NCBI GenBank assembly: GCA_038373865.1
Contig: JAXGGA010003000.1
Span: 1 to 64,000 of the forward strand
DNA from: Uloborus plumipes
Lineage: Eukaryota > Arthropoda > Arachnida > Araneae > Uloboridae
Length of the DNA stretch: 64,000 nt
Direction of reading: 5' to 3'
The notes under the pieces are model-generated. The model did no database searches, had not been told where the DNA came from, and saw only the letters and a list, made by a program, of their open reading frames with translations. The position numbers and the translations under genes are program-made. Positions 10,593 through 20,487 of this stretch are shown here, piece after piece; the first letter of the stretch is position 1; every line of letters starts with the position of its first letter.

Positions 10593-11476
10593 GATTATTG
10601 AAAGCTATGGGCAAGGGATGGTACTACCTCAAGAAGATCGAGTTCCGAGCTGACACGTGGCACGACTGAGAAGGAAGATCGCCGAATCTTGCGTACGGCT
10701 GTGGCGCATCGTACTGCATCTGCGGCTGACATTCGAGCTGCAGTTGGTACCGTCGTGACACAAGGAACGGTAAGAAACTGTTTACTTCAAGGACAGCTCC
10801 GAGCCAGGCAGCCTGTAGCCGGTATTCCATTGACTGCAAACCATTGATTTTTCCGACGGCAGTGGTGCCACGACAGAGCTCACTGGAGGTCGGAGTGGAG
10901 ATCTGTTGTAATTTTTGATGAAAACAGATTCTGAATTAGTGCCAGTGGTGGCTGTATATTGGTCAGAAGGAGGCCAGGGGACCGCCTGCATCCAAGCGGT
11001 GTACGGCCTAGACTCACGGGACTCACACCTGGAGTAATGGTCTCTGGAGCAATTTCCTACGACAGCAGGGGCATTCTTGTGGTTATCCCAAACTCACTGA
11101 CTGAAAATTTGCCGTCAGTCTGTTAATTTAACCAGTAGTACAGCCCTTCAAGAGTAGCATTCAAGGGGACGTTTTCCAACCGGATAACGCTCGCCCTCAC
11201 ATCGCTGCTACAATGCAATGTGCTCTACAGAGTGCTGACATGTTACCATGACCTGCAAAATCACCAGGTCTGTCTCCAATTGATAACGTATAGGATATCA
11301 TGGGATGGCACCTCGAGCATCATCCACAGTCAGCAATGACGGTCTTAGTATTGACACAGCAAGTGCAACAAGCATGGAACTCCACACCACAAAGTGACAT
11401 TCGGCACTTGTATGACATAATGCATGCACGCTTGCAGGCTTGCCTTCAAAATTCTGGAGGTTACACCCTCTATTAA
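10593..11476 (+). pseudogene. Tc1-like transposase, second DNA-binding and catalytic domains (decayed)
   Basis: From 10602 the translation gives KLWARDGTTSRR, then RGTTEKEDRRILRTAVAHRT, then SAADIRAAVGTVVTQGTVRN and QPVAGIPLTANH. These are the second helix-turn-helix and linker of Tc1 transposases. The catalytic part follows as RRQWCHDRAHWRSEWRSVV, FDENRF (first Asp at 10917), RRRPGDRL, TPGVMVSGAISYDSRG, then after a frame change QPDNARPH (second Asp at 11183) and SPGLSPIDNV (11282). It closes with SDIRHLYDIMHARLQA and SGGYTLY. Spacing fits D-D34E; the third catalytic Glu is Asp here. In-frame stops near 10845, 10932 and 11124 and at the WD of the last motif show it is dead. The upstream half of the gene is at 2463-2590. 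Confidence 0.88.
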
Positions 11477-11641
11477 ATTAACATAATTTCACATTTGCAC
11501 AGCATTTTCTTGAGCTTAAATTAGCCTGTGATCTTGTACATTTAATCAATTAAACATGTTAACTAGACAATTGCATTACCCAAATTTCATTACTCTACGG
11601 AAATTTTTTTCTTGGTGTTGGGATTTTTTTTTCCGCCAGTG

Positions 11642-11686
11642 TACTTGGTCCGGACAGCCAATTAAGAGTTTACAGAGAATCGCCCA
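11642..11686 (+). mobile_element. Element X, copy 1, right end
   Basis: TCCGGACAGCCAATTAAGAG then TTTACAGAGAATCGCCCA followed by TA matches the right TIR of X copy 2 at 53028-53064. It directly abuts the Tc1 right TIR, completing X copy 1. Confidence 0.7.
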
Positions 11687-12523
11687 TATGTATTTTTTTT
11701 TTTTTTTTCAAAGTTTAAATTTCAGAGAATTTTCCGTTCGCCAATATTTTAGCATTAATACAAACTGTAAGGGACCTTTATAACCTGTTGATCTTAATCA
11801 TAGTTAGTCTCATTCGAAGAAAAATGCCTTACAAACCATGAGGCAGGTATCGGAAATGTACTTCGTATCAGCAGTTATTCATTTTCAGCCCGTTCAAATT
11901 TTCAAGGGTCGACTATATTTGATGTACCTATAGTTTTCACTAGTGAAATATCGAGAAGCACTTTAGGCGAGTAGTTGGCCATGTACCGAGTGTCAGCCAT
12001 GTTTTAACCAGTGCCATACTTATGAGTATCTAGTATACCAAGTATTCGGTACTGTGCTAGTCTTAAAATTATAATTAAAAAAAAGATTCATATGAAAATA
12101 TTTATTTGTTTTAGTAATTAAAAGAACGAAAGACTGGCGAAAAATACAGAGAAGAACATTTAAGAGGGACTAATTAAATTGATGTAGTTTCTCTTTTATG
12201 TTCCTTCTCTGTGATGTCTCTTCTGTTTAAATTTTGTATCCTACTCAAGCAAGTAAGGTAAGTATTCCTTATCATAATATATTATCATAAATAGCAAAAT
12301 GCATGCTTTGTATAACACCAATCTATCAATATGCTGATTAATCTCATTTTCTAAACGCAAAAGTTTACTTAATTGTTCTTAAAAGCAATAACCAGAGAAA
12401 AGAAATGTTTTATTTAAATTTTTTTGACTATTTATTATACTTGGAAAGATCTTACAGCTGTTGTTCTAATACATTGCTTATTTCTGCAATTATCTTGATT
12501 TGTTATACTTCAATGTTTTTATA
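11687..12523. other. AT-rich DNA, nothing recognised
   Basis: No repeat shared with other parts of the window and no coding signature is seen. CAAGTAAG|GTAAGTATT at 12257 resembles a splice donor, but no matching exon can be defined. Confidence 0.4.
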
Positions 12524-14047
12524 CACTGCGATGCAAAAGTTTAGACAATTGGCAAATATGTGAATAAAAAGAAAACTACTCAACGAAATTCTTTCAAATT
12601 TTTACTGCAGGTACACAATATGGTCCCAAATACGTGTACGGAGTTCTTAAAAATATAACTGGAATCAAATTTTGGACATTACAAAAGACATTTTTTTACA
12701 TTTTTGCAAAAATTTAGACAATAGTCATATTTTATGCAAATATCCCTTGAAATGTGATTGGTGGAGGAAAGGCGGGACTTTATTATTCAATTATAAAGTG
12801 CAGAGATTGCTGAATAAATAATCAAAATCTCAAAAGCTCTGTAGTTCTCGTGTAAAGAAGATGAGAAAGTTTGGAAGCCGAAATTTGAAAATGAACCTAC
12901 TTTATTAATTTTTTGTCTTTTAAATCGGCTCTAGTATGGTAGTACGTTGTTTTTTACTTTGTGGAGAGCAAATTCAGACATGCGTATCGATCAAAAAGTC
13001 CAAGAAAAATTATATTTCTTAAGGATGAAGGAATTAAAAAAACGGCTCATACTGACGATTCGCCCTTAATCCTACAAAACTTAAACTTGGGTCAAAAACA
13101 GCACGTGACAGCATAAGTAGATGAACAACTGAATCGGAATGCATAAAAAAAACAAAGAATTGTGCCTGAGCCTTTTCGGACAGAGTGTCCCAAATAAGCC
13201 AGATTTTAATGTGAAAAGCAGCATATGTATCATCGTGACTAAAAATGAATGGTACTTTCTTTGATAAAAATTATTAAAATTGGGATGGCCTAGATGGATT
13301 ATAATTCTTTTCGCGGGACTTGAGAAATATCCAATGATCATATGCTGTGCTGCTTTTACCATTAAAATCTGGCTTATTTGGGACACTCTGTCCGAAAAGG
13401 CTCAAGCACAATTCTTTGTTTTTTTTATGCATTCCGATTCAGTTGTTCATCTACTTATGCTGTCACGTGCTGTTTTTGACCCAAGTTGAAGTTTTGTAGG
13501 ATTAAGGGGCAAATCGTCAGTTCGAGCCGTTTTTTCAATTACTTCATCTTTAAGAAATATAATTTTTCTTGGTCTTTTGATCGATACGCATGTCTGAATT
13601 TGCTCTCCACAAAGTAAAAAACAACGTACTACCATACTAGAGCCGATTTAAAAGACAAAAAATTAATAAAGTAGGTTCATTTTCAAAGTACGGCTTCCAA
13701 ACTTTCTCATCTTCTTTACACGAGAACTACAGAGCTTTTGAGATCTTGGTTATTTATTCAGCAATCTCTGCACTTTATAATTGAATAATTAAGTCCCGCC
13801 TTTCCTCCACCCATCACATTTCAAGGGATATTTGCATAAAATATGACTATTGTCTAAACTTTTGCAACAATGTTAAAAAATGTCTTTTGTAATATCCAAA
13901 ATTTGATTCCAGTTAAAATTTTAAGAACTCCATACACGTATTTGGGACCATATTGTGTACCTGCAGTAAAAATTTGAAAGAATTTCGTTGAGTAGTTTTC
14001 TTTTTATTCACATATTTGCCAATTGTCTAAACTTTTGCATCGCAGTG
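12524..14047. mobile_element. Foldback transposon, ~705-bp inverted arms, TA target
   Basis: The terminal repeat CACTGCGATGCAAAAGTTTA (12524) returns inverted, ending at 14047, with TA at 12522-12523 and 14048-14049. Arms 12524-13227 and 13339-14047 are inverted copies at roughly 95% identity by eye, around a ~110-base loop. TIR form and target point to Tc1/mariner. Open stretches in the arms, such as ATTTGGGACACTCTGTCCGA, occur twice because of the palindrome; none reads as a transposase I can name. The near identity of the arms suggests recent formation or gene conversion. Confidence 0.88.
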
Positions 14048-14685
14048 TATAATTTCTATATTTTTGAATTAAAATCTCAGTATTTTTCCTTTTTAATTTT
14101 ATCCATATTCGAAGTGTCATTTGTATTTTTATGTTTTTTAATTGCTTACAGTTTTCTTTCAGTTTTAACTCAAAGTAGGAATAACCAAGTTATTTGCTTT
14201 GTCCAACAGTTTCTGCCATGGAATGTTTCGTAACAATTAATTGTGGCTCTCTCTCTCATCAAACTATAAAATAATATTAAAATTTGAATGGAGATGTTTT
14301 GTCCTCATTACTTTGAAACAATGCGCAATTTTGTGTATGTGCATATTTTTTTTTCCTGTTTGTCAATAAAAACATTTAATAGCTATTCTGCTGTCATTAT
14401 TCCTTTTTTTACGGCATAGCATTTTGTTTTGAAAAGTAGAAGCTGCTGTGAACGTGCTAAAGCGTATGAAGGAAGGTCTTCATCAAAGGTAGGTCTGCAT
14501 AGGAATGCCAAAATTTAATTAAATTTTAGTTTTCTTATATAAAATGCAACATCTAAGCTATACTTTATTTGAGAGATAAAAATGAATAAATATTTTCATA
14601 CTTATGCCTAACGTAATTTTTCATATTCTAGATGTATAAATGACAATCAATATAAGAACTAAAATAGTTCACAGACAAAAACGTA
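14048..14685. other. AT-rich DNA with one exon-like block
   Basis: There is no repeat. At about 14440-14488 a block after TTTTGAAAAGTAG and before CAAAG|GTAGGT is open in two frames; one reads AAVNVLKRMKEGLHQ. It resembles a coding exon but is too short to identify. Confidence 0.25.
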
Positions 14686-14913
14686 CCGTAAAGTGGGGTT
14701 ACATGGACCCTAGGGGGTTACTTGAGCCCATTACAGTAAAATGATAAAATTTTGGTTTGGTACTTACTAGTTGAAGACTTGCACGTAGTTCCTCGTTCCT
14801 CTGCTAGGTAGAAGCACTCTGCAGCCTCTAACGCTAGTACCAAACAGAGATTTTATCATTTTACTGTGGGCTCAAGTAACCCCCTTGTGGGTCCAAGTAA
14901 CCCGACTTTACGG
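14686..14913. mobile_element. TA-flanked MITE with ~65-bp TIRs
   Basis: The left arm CCGTAAAGTGGGGTTAC ... GTTACTTGAGCCCA ... CAGTAAAATGATAAAAT is mirrored on the right, ending GTAACCCGACTTTACGG. TA lies at 14684-14685 and 14914-14915. It is 228 bp and non-coding. Confidence 0.85.
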
Positions 14914-15899
14914 TAACAAAAAATATCATACCCTTGTGGTGGGGGGGGGGGGGTTCATTCCTTTATGCAAACTTTTTTGATGTGTGTACGTACACATTTG
15001 TTGAAACATTGTTTTGTCAAGACCAATGAATTACTTTTTAAAATTGATTTAGTGAATTGCTATGCTTACCAAAACCAAAGTCTTGGATAAGTAACGAAAA
15101 CTTGCAAACCATAATTTCATGTACTTGCTAGTTGAATAGTATAGGCTTACACAATTGAAGTATATAGTATATTATAGTATCGTAATTCTTTTGAGGATAT
15201 AAACGAGTTTATAGGTTTAGAAAGTTAAACTCATGGTATCAAATCAGTTACTTTAGAGGCATGAATGTTGTCACAATTTAATGCAGTGTTAATAACATTT
15301 ATCCACCTAAATAGTTGTAAATATTCTGTTTTAACATTGAGCTCGTTAATTTTTAAATGTTTTTATTGATACCAAAGAGTTATGATTTTTGTACCTATAC
15401 ATTTGTTTAAAATATTAAACAATAAAAAGACTACTAAATCCAGAAAACAGTAGGCAGAACTAATATTTGAATTAAAAACATTCATTAAAAAAGCCTTTTT
15501 GAAATTATTTGGTAAAAATCAAAAACAGTATGCAATAAAAAAAATTTATTAACAATGAATAAAAACTCATCGTTTGATCATTATAGGGAAAACAAAAATC
15601 AGTTTGTAAATAACATTTATGAATGTCAATTAACTTGAATTACCACTGTTATTTCTATTTTTTGTGCTGTATATTTTAAAGCTGTAGACAAATTTGCAGG
15701 TTTTAAAAATCACAACTTTGTATATCAATGAATAAATTATTTATAAATACCAACACTTTTACCAATAATTATCAGTAAAATGGCTGTTATAATTGCATTG
15801 AGGCTAAAATCAAGATATTTACAAATAACTTATTTATTATTGTACAAACTATTGCGAATTTTAAACCTGTAAATTTGCTTGCAGCTTTAAAATATATTT
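14914..15899. other. AT-rich DNA, nothing recognised
   Basis: Only a poly-G run at 14940-14953 stands out. No ORF over 60 codons and no shared repeat is seen. Confidence 0.45.
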
Positions 15900-15929
15900 A
15901 AAACGCATTAAATCTAGAAAACATCGTTC

Positions 15930-16250
15930 TAAATATCTCCTATACATCTAAGAGATAAAACTCGTTATATTACATCTAAGAGATATTTGGATTTCTTATC
16001 TCATGGATATATATGAAATAACCATAGCACATCTATAAGCTATCCACAATATCTACTGGCTATCTCCAGCATATCTAGAACACGTCTTGATATTCGGAGG
16101 TCCGTGGTAGTTGAATTTCTTCAACCTTTTTACCTCTGGTGGATATTCATCTAGACATTCGGATATCTCATAGATATACATGGCACTTGGCTAATCTCCA
16201 GTTCAAAAGCTAGTAGATATCTTATAGATAGCTTTTGGAGATAGCTGGTT
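15930..16250. repeat. GATA/TATC-dense segment
   Basis: Variants of AGATATCT, AAGAGATA and CTATCTCC recur about fifteen times in 320 bases, on both strands, well above what composition alone would give. Examples are CATCTAAGAGATA at 15946 and again at 15964, and CGGATATCTCATAGATATAC near 16160. It may be decayed repeat sequence or a cluster of GATA-type sites. Confidence 0.4.
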
Positions 16251-16568
16251 GTCTGGGATTTGACGTGCAAAAACAGTAATATTATCACGGTGTCATTTCA
16301 GTGCTTAAGGAGGTGCTTAATTTCTCAGAATTGAGACCGTGAATTGCTGCTTTTTAGAAAGGGGGGAGGAATCATATCTGCAGAAACTTTAAGTTTTATC
16401 CTAAACAACTCTTTCTCCCAAGATCCTAATCAGATTTGCATGCATTTCAGTAAAAAAACATTATATTCATACTAATAAAATGATATGATTTACGCCCTTA
16501 GTCTTTCATAGATGGCGCCTCCTGCAAAAAAAATTTCCTTTTAAAGTATTATTTTTCTCCCTCGATAT

Positions 16569-16640
16569 GATTAAGTAGCGTCTAGTGGTTAGCGTGTCCT
16601 GCTGGAGTCAAGGGACCCGCGTTCGAATCCCGCGGAATGA
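16569..16640 (+). mobile_element. tRNA-like head of a SINE
   Basis: An A-box-like TAGCGTCTAGTGG (16576-16588) and a B box GTTCGAATCC (16621-16630) lie 32 bases apart, as in tRNA genes. D-arm pairing (GCGT/GCGT with wobble) and most of an anticodon stem can be drawn, with loop CTGGAGT. T-stem and acceptor pairing are poor, so a working tRNA is unlikely. An AT-rich simple tail of AATTAAAT-type repeats (16641-16708) follows, typical of a SINE. Confidence 0.55.
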
Positions 16641-16708
16641 ATATATTAAATTCAAAGTAATTAAACAATCAAAAATTAAATAAATTAATTAAGTAATTAA
16701 ATAATTAA

Positions 16709-16770
16709 AACCAAGATGGCGACGATCATGGATCAAAATGGCGGATCAAAAATGACGTCACGGTTAAAAC
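16709..16770 (+). promoter_or_regulatory. YY1-like and CRE motif cluster
   Basis: CCAAGATGGCGAC (YY1-like), AAAATGGCGG, and a perfect CRE palindrome TGACGTCA (16753-16760) fall within 60 bases directly after the SINE-like tail. Such sets are common at RNA polymerase II start sites and at LINE 5' ends. No transcript can be tied to it; the downstream 67-codon ORF (16789-16992) has no recognised domain. Confidence 0.3.
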
Positions 16771-17068
16771 AAGTCACGGCCCCGGATAGTGCGGTGGGTA
16801 TACGTAGTATACATTTTTAGCTGGGGAGCACTGAAAACAAACGTATTTCCAGAACCTAAATATAACCTATCATTCCACGTTCAAAACTGGGACAAAAAAA
16901 GGTGGTCAACACCAGATTTCGACGTGTCATATTACCATCGATCGATGAGACACATAGACGTTGACAACACGTGCTGCGAGAGCGTGTTTTGAACGTGCCG
17001 GCTGGTGCGCTCTGTACGTGTTGCAGAACGTGTTTTGAACGCCTTTGTGCTGCTTGGAGTAAATGCTT

Positions 17069-17325
17069 CAGTAGTCGGCCACAGAATCATTTTAGCTGGA
17101 AAATAAACAGAATCGCAATCTTGGATGACGGGCACACCATTCAAAATGAAATGACTCATTGCTAATTCAAAAAAAGTACCCAAAACTTAACTGCCACTGG
17201 TTGATGATTGAGGATAGGTACATGAATGTGGGAATGCGCCATATCTGATTTTGAATTAAAAATGTACTATTTATGAGGAGTTTTATGTCATTGTGGCCGA
17301 CTACTGGAGACTGGCCGACTACTGG
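17069..17325. mobile_element. MITE with CAGTAGTCGGCCACA ends
   Basis: The left end CAGTAGTCGGCCACA is mirrored by TGTGGCCGACTACTGG at 17292-17307. The right end is partly duplicated: CTGGCCGACTACTGGAG follows at once. It is non-coding and about 250 bp. Confidence 0.6.
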
Positions 17326-18250
17326 AGCACCTACCCTAGTAAATAATAGAATAATTAAAGAGATAAAACTTGACTAATAATGATGAGCTTTAAATAATTC
17401 AAGAAAATAATTACAAGACATGTTTTTGAGCAATTCTGAAAGATGCGTTCTTACACTTGGTTTTCTTACGCGACGTTGCCATTCGGTCCAACGCAATTTA
17501 ATTTTAGAATATTCCGAGCAAAACCACACGTGACAAGCATGCATTTCGAGAGCGGCACGTTTTTCAAAAAAGCATTCAAGAGAAATTGCGCCTTATGTGT
17601 TACAAAACGCATATTTTAACCATTTACTTTCCGTTTGTCTTTTTCCTTCCCTTTTACATTCGTTTGTTTTACGATGCGTTATTCTCTGCAAATGTAATTA
17701 AACGCTGCCCTTTGCGTGTTCGTTTTGCTCGTTGCGATACATTTTCCTCGGTTAACGATGCATAAAAACACTGTCTTTGCTCATTTGTTGCATAAGTTTC
17801 AACTTTTTTTTTCCTATCTTGAGTGTGAAAGATAAATTATTTTTAGTAGCACATTCTTGGAGCATTTTGTATTTAAATTAATCACAATGTTTCATGCAGA
17901 ATAAAAGATACTCAGGTTTGTGGCTCCAGGTAAAAGAGCAAAATATTTTTTTTATTTCCTTCCATTTCGAATTTATTAGCTTTGTGCTTAATTATTTATT
18001 CATTTGTTTACTTATTTTTTTTTTATTTACTTTTTCAAAATGTTCTTCATTAGTAGAACCGGATAAAATATTCTCAGAAAAATTTGCAAAAATATATAAC
18101 GAGAATGCTAAACGACAAATTGCAGTGGCTAAAACGTAGGGAGTGAAGTACTATGCTGGACAGAACACGATTGACTAAAATAAATAATACTTATACTTAA
18201 ATAAAAAAACTAATAATTGGCTGAATTAAACATTGTTTCATTTTGCTAAT
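17326..18250. other. AT-rich DNA, nothing recognised
   Basis: There is no shared repeat and no coding signature; the 81-codon ORF at 17894-18139 is low-complexity F/L-rich. Confidence 0.45.
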
Positions 18251-18304
18251 TCTGTCGGCCCAGCTTAAACGAATACTGTCGGTTCCAAGAAATTTTATTC
18301 GATT
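18251..18304 (+). mobile_element. Pogo-like MITE family P, copy B (interrupted)
   Basis: CTGTCGGCCCAGCTTAAACG then AATACTGTCGGTTCCAAG matches the left half of copy D at 22571. The match stops at TTATTCGATT, where another element begins. Confidence 0.65.
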
Positions 18305-18644
18305 ACTAGCGGTACCCGCACGGCTTTGCCTGTGGTATAAACTTAAAAATTCATTTGTAAAAAATTGATATAGCAAAAAAAACTATTTTAGTTATAATTC
18401 AACTATAATTCTTTCAAAGAATGATATAAAAATTTGGCATGGACCCCACACTACTCTTTTACGTGTAAATTTCTTAGTAGATGTCTTAAATGCTAAAATA
18501 GTGCTTGGAGTGAGCAAGATAACAATTCAAACATTTACATCCCTAGTTTGCCACAAAACAATGCAAAAAAAAAAGGTTTTACAATGATCAATCTCTTAAA
18601 TATCTCCGATTTTAACATCATTCAGTGGATTTTTCGCAACATAT

Positions 18645-18790
18645 CGGCAATAGCGCCAAATTAAACCAAAATAAAAAAATAAATTTTTTCGCCAAATTTG
18701 CCGCCAACTTGGCGATATGTCGCCAAATTGGCGTCAAACACTTGGCGACTAAAAGCTTGGCTATATTTCGCCAAGTGGTAGCGCCAATTC
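18645..18790. repeat. Cluster of CGCCAA / TTGGCG motifs
   Basis: About ten CGCCAA or TTGGCG units occur within 150 bases on both strands, including ACTTGGCGATATGTCGCCAA and CACTTGGCGAC. The same motif forms the array at 25029 and the ends of the element at 30749-32333. Confidence 0.6.
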
Positions 18791-19877
18791 ATATCACTTT
18801 TGTCTGCATTGAAATTAACACTGATTTACCCCATAAAAGGGGTAAAAACCCCCTTGGGGGAATTCGAATGCAACCCCAAGGGGAGGTGCACAAAAATAAG
18901 CCAAAAGAGAAAATAAGAACAATTTTTCTGCTCACAGAAATCTTACCAAAGTTTAAAAGAAGAAGAAAGTTTTCTTTCCTAACTTCAAAAACAAAATAAT
19001 AGAAATTTCGTGCATTATTCTTCACCATGATAATAAAAACAATAAACATCGACAAACATCAACCAGCAAATGATAAATTAAAAGCCAAACTCGTTCACTC
19101 AAGCCATTTACTGCAATTTATATTGAAATTAAAAAAAAGGAAATAAAATATGTTTTGCCAGACGATAAATTTAGAATGGTTTACTATCATGTTTCTTTTT
19201 TGACCTCATTTGGTTAAACAATGTTTCCTCTTCTACACAATTCGTCAGATCGCCAAAATATATCTAAACTCACAAAAATGGTACGCGTCAGTTTCTTCCT
19301 TCTCTACCTTTTTTAAAGAAAGGACTCGATTTCTCATTTGATTGACAGGTGCCATCTTATCACGATTTTATTATATTTCATTTGACTAATTTTAATAAGG
19401 CTTGGAGTTTGGATTGCTACAAAAACAAATACATTTTTAAAATTATTAATGGAAAAAGAACGAAACAAATAAACGAAATAAAAACGTAACCATGGTAACA
19501 ACATTAAAAGTTAATTTCCGTTGATAAAATAATTCATTTCATTTATCATATTAGAATCGTTCGGCTTGCTTTACTGAAGATAAGCCTTGAATTCCGGGAT
19601 TTTAAAAACAATTGTTACAACTCTCCTGATGATCGTAGAAACTTCGAAAAAACTTCATTTTGTGCAGAAAATTTCAAGCTTTCGAATGACATAAGACTTG
19701 AAAATGTGTATGAAATATTTCTTCCCTATTTTATCGAATTTCTGCTAAGAATTAGAATAGAAAAAGAACGAAATGGAATTTTCGAAAAATCGCTTCGAGG
19801 TGCAAAATTACATGCTACAAACTAATTTTGTGTCAAGTGGCATGAAAATCGACCAAATGGTTTGGGCGCTACGCGCG

Positions 19878-19878
19878 T

Positions 19879-19920
<42 letters not shown>

Positions 19921-19931
19921 AAGAAAGAAAG
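19878..19931 (+). repeat. (GACA)n microsatellite passing into (GAAA)n
   Basis: About ten perfect GACA units are followed by GAAAGAAAGAAAG, within the 3' part of element R. Confidence 0.9.
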
Positions 19932-20344
19932 ACAAACCTTCAGCTTTATTATTAGTATATAGGTAGAGAAGAGAAGTGATAGAGAAGAGATAGAGAAGCG
20001 GGGAACATTTTTTTTACCTTTCCATTATAACAACTTTTGTTTCAAAACATAATAATAACATAGAAATAGCTATGTAACGAAAACAATTATGTTATTGGTA
20101 AAAAGGTTTTGAAATAAGCAAAGTAAATAATAAAATAGTATAGTAATTGAGTATAAATATTGTACGGTCATATGAAAATCATAAAAAAAGTAACTTACAA
20201 CTTGTGTTGCAAAAAAATTGTTTTTCACTTTTATTTTCTGAAACAGTCCACAATAGTGGTTTGCTTGCTCAAGGTCTTGTGGAAACAATTTCATTTTATT
20301 CGACATTGATATTAGTAAAAATTTTTGCAAAAGCTGACAAATAT

Positions 20345-20487
20345 TATTCTATTATCCGGGGAAATTATTCGATTAAACGGGGATATTTAACACTGTGTCT
20401 ATGGGGAAAAATTCGGTTCCGGACGGTTTTATTCTTATAAGCGGGGTATTCGTTTATCCGTTACCCGATTAAGTGGGGACGACAGTA
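20345..20487 (+). mobile_element. Pogo-like MITE family P, copy C (left-truncated)
   Basis: Ordered blocks GATTAAACGGGGATATTTAA, GTGTCTATGG, TTTTATTC, ATAAGCGGGGTATTCG and CCGATTAAG lead to the right end GACGACAGTA, as in copies A and D. Confidence 0.65.

Larger units (their letters stand above)
2215..11641 (+). mobile_element. Tc1-like transposon, split by a large nested insertion
   Basis: The left TIR CACTGGCG followed by an A-tract and ATCCCAACACCAAG (2215-2245) is mirrored by CTTGGTGTTGGGAT, a T-tract and CCGCCAGTG ending at 11641. TA lies on both sides (2213-2214 and 11642-11643). X copy 2 at about 53016-53030 preserves the empty site AAAATACTAAGTTCGGACA. Transposase coding remnants lie at both ends, the N-terminal part at 2463-2590 and the C-terminal part at 10593-11476, in the same orientation. 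About 8 kb of foreign DNA separates them, so the original element was roughly 1.4 kb, normal for Tc1. Confidence 0.8.
18305..19990 (+). mobile_element. Non-autonomous element R with GACA-repeat 3' region
   Basis: It starts ACTAGCGGTACCCGCACGGC inside P copy B and ends near CTTTATTATTAGTATATAGG plus a (GATAGAGAA)-like tail. The internal layout of CCCG-rich start, CCCCTTGGGG self-complementary patch (18847-18884), GCGCTACGCGCGTGACAGACAG, and ATTATTAGTATA end resembles a widespread arthropod repeat type often linked to RTE-like LINEs. No protein is seen. The class assignment is tentative. Confidence 0.5.

Noticed and set aside
13081..13489. ORFs on both strands near 13.1-13.5 kb
   Set aside because: They mirror each other because of the foldback arms and show no transposase motif.
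16569..16640. Functional tRNA gene
   Set aside because: A and B boxes are present but T-stem and acceptor pairing are poor, and an AT-rich SINE-like tail follows.
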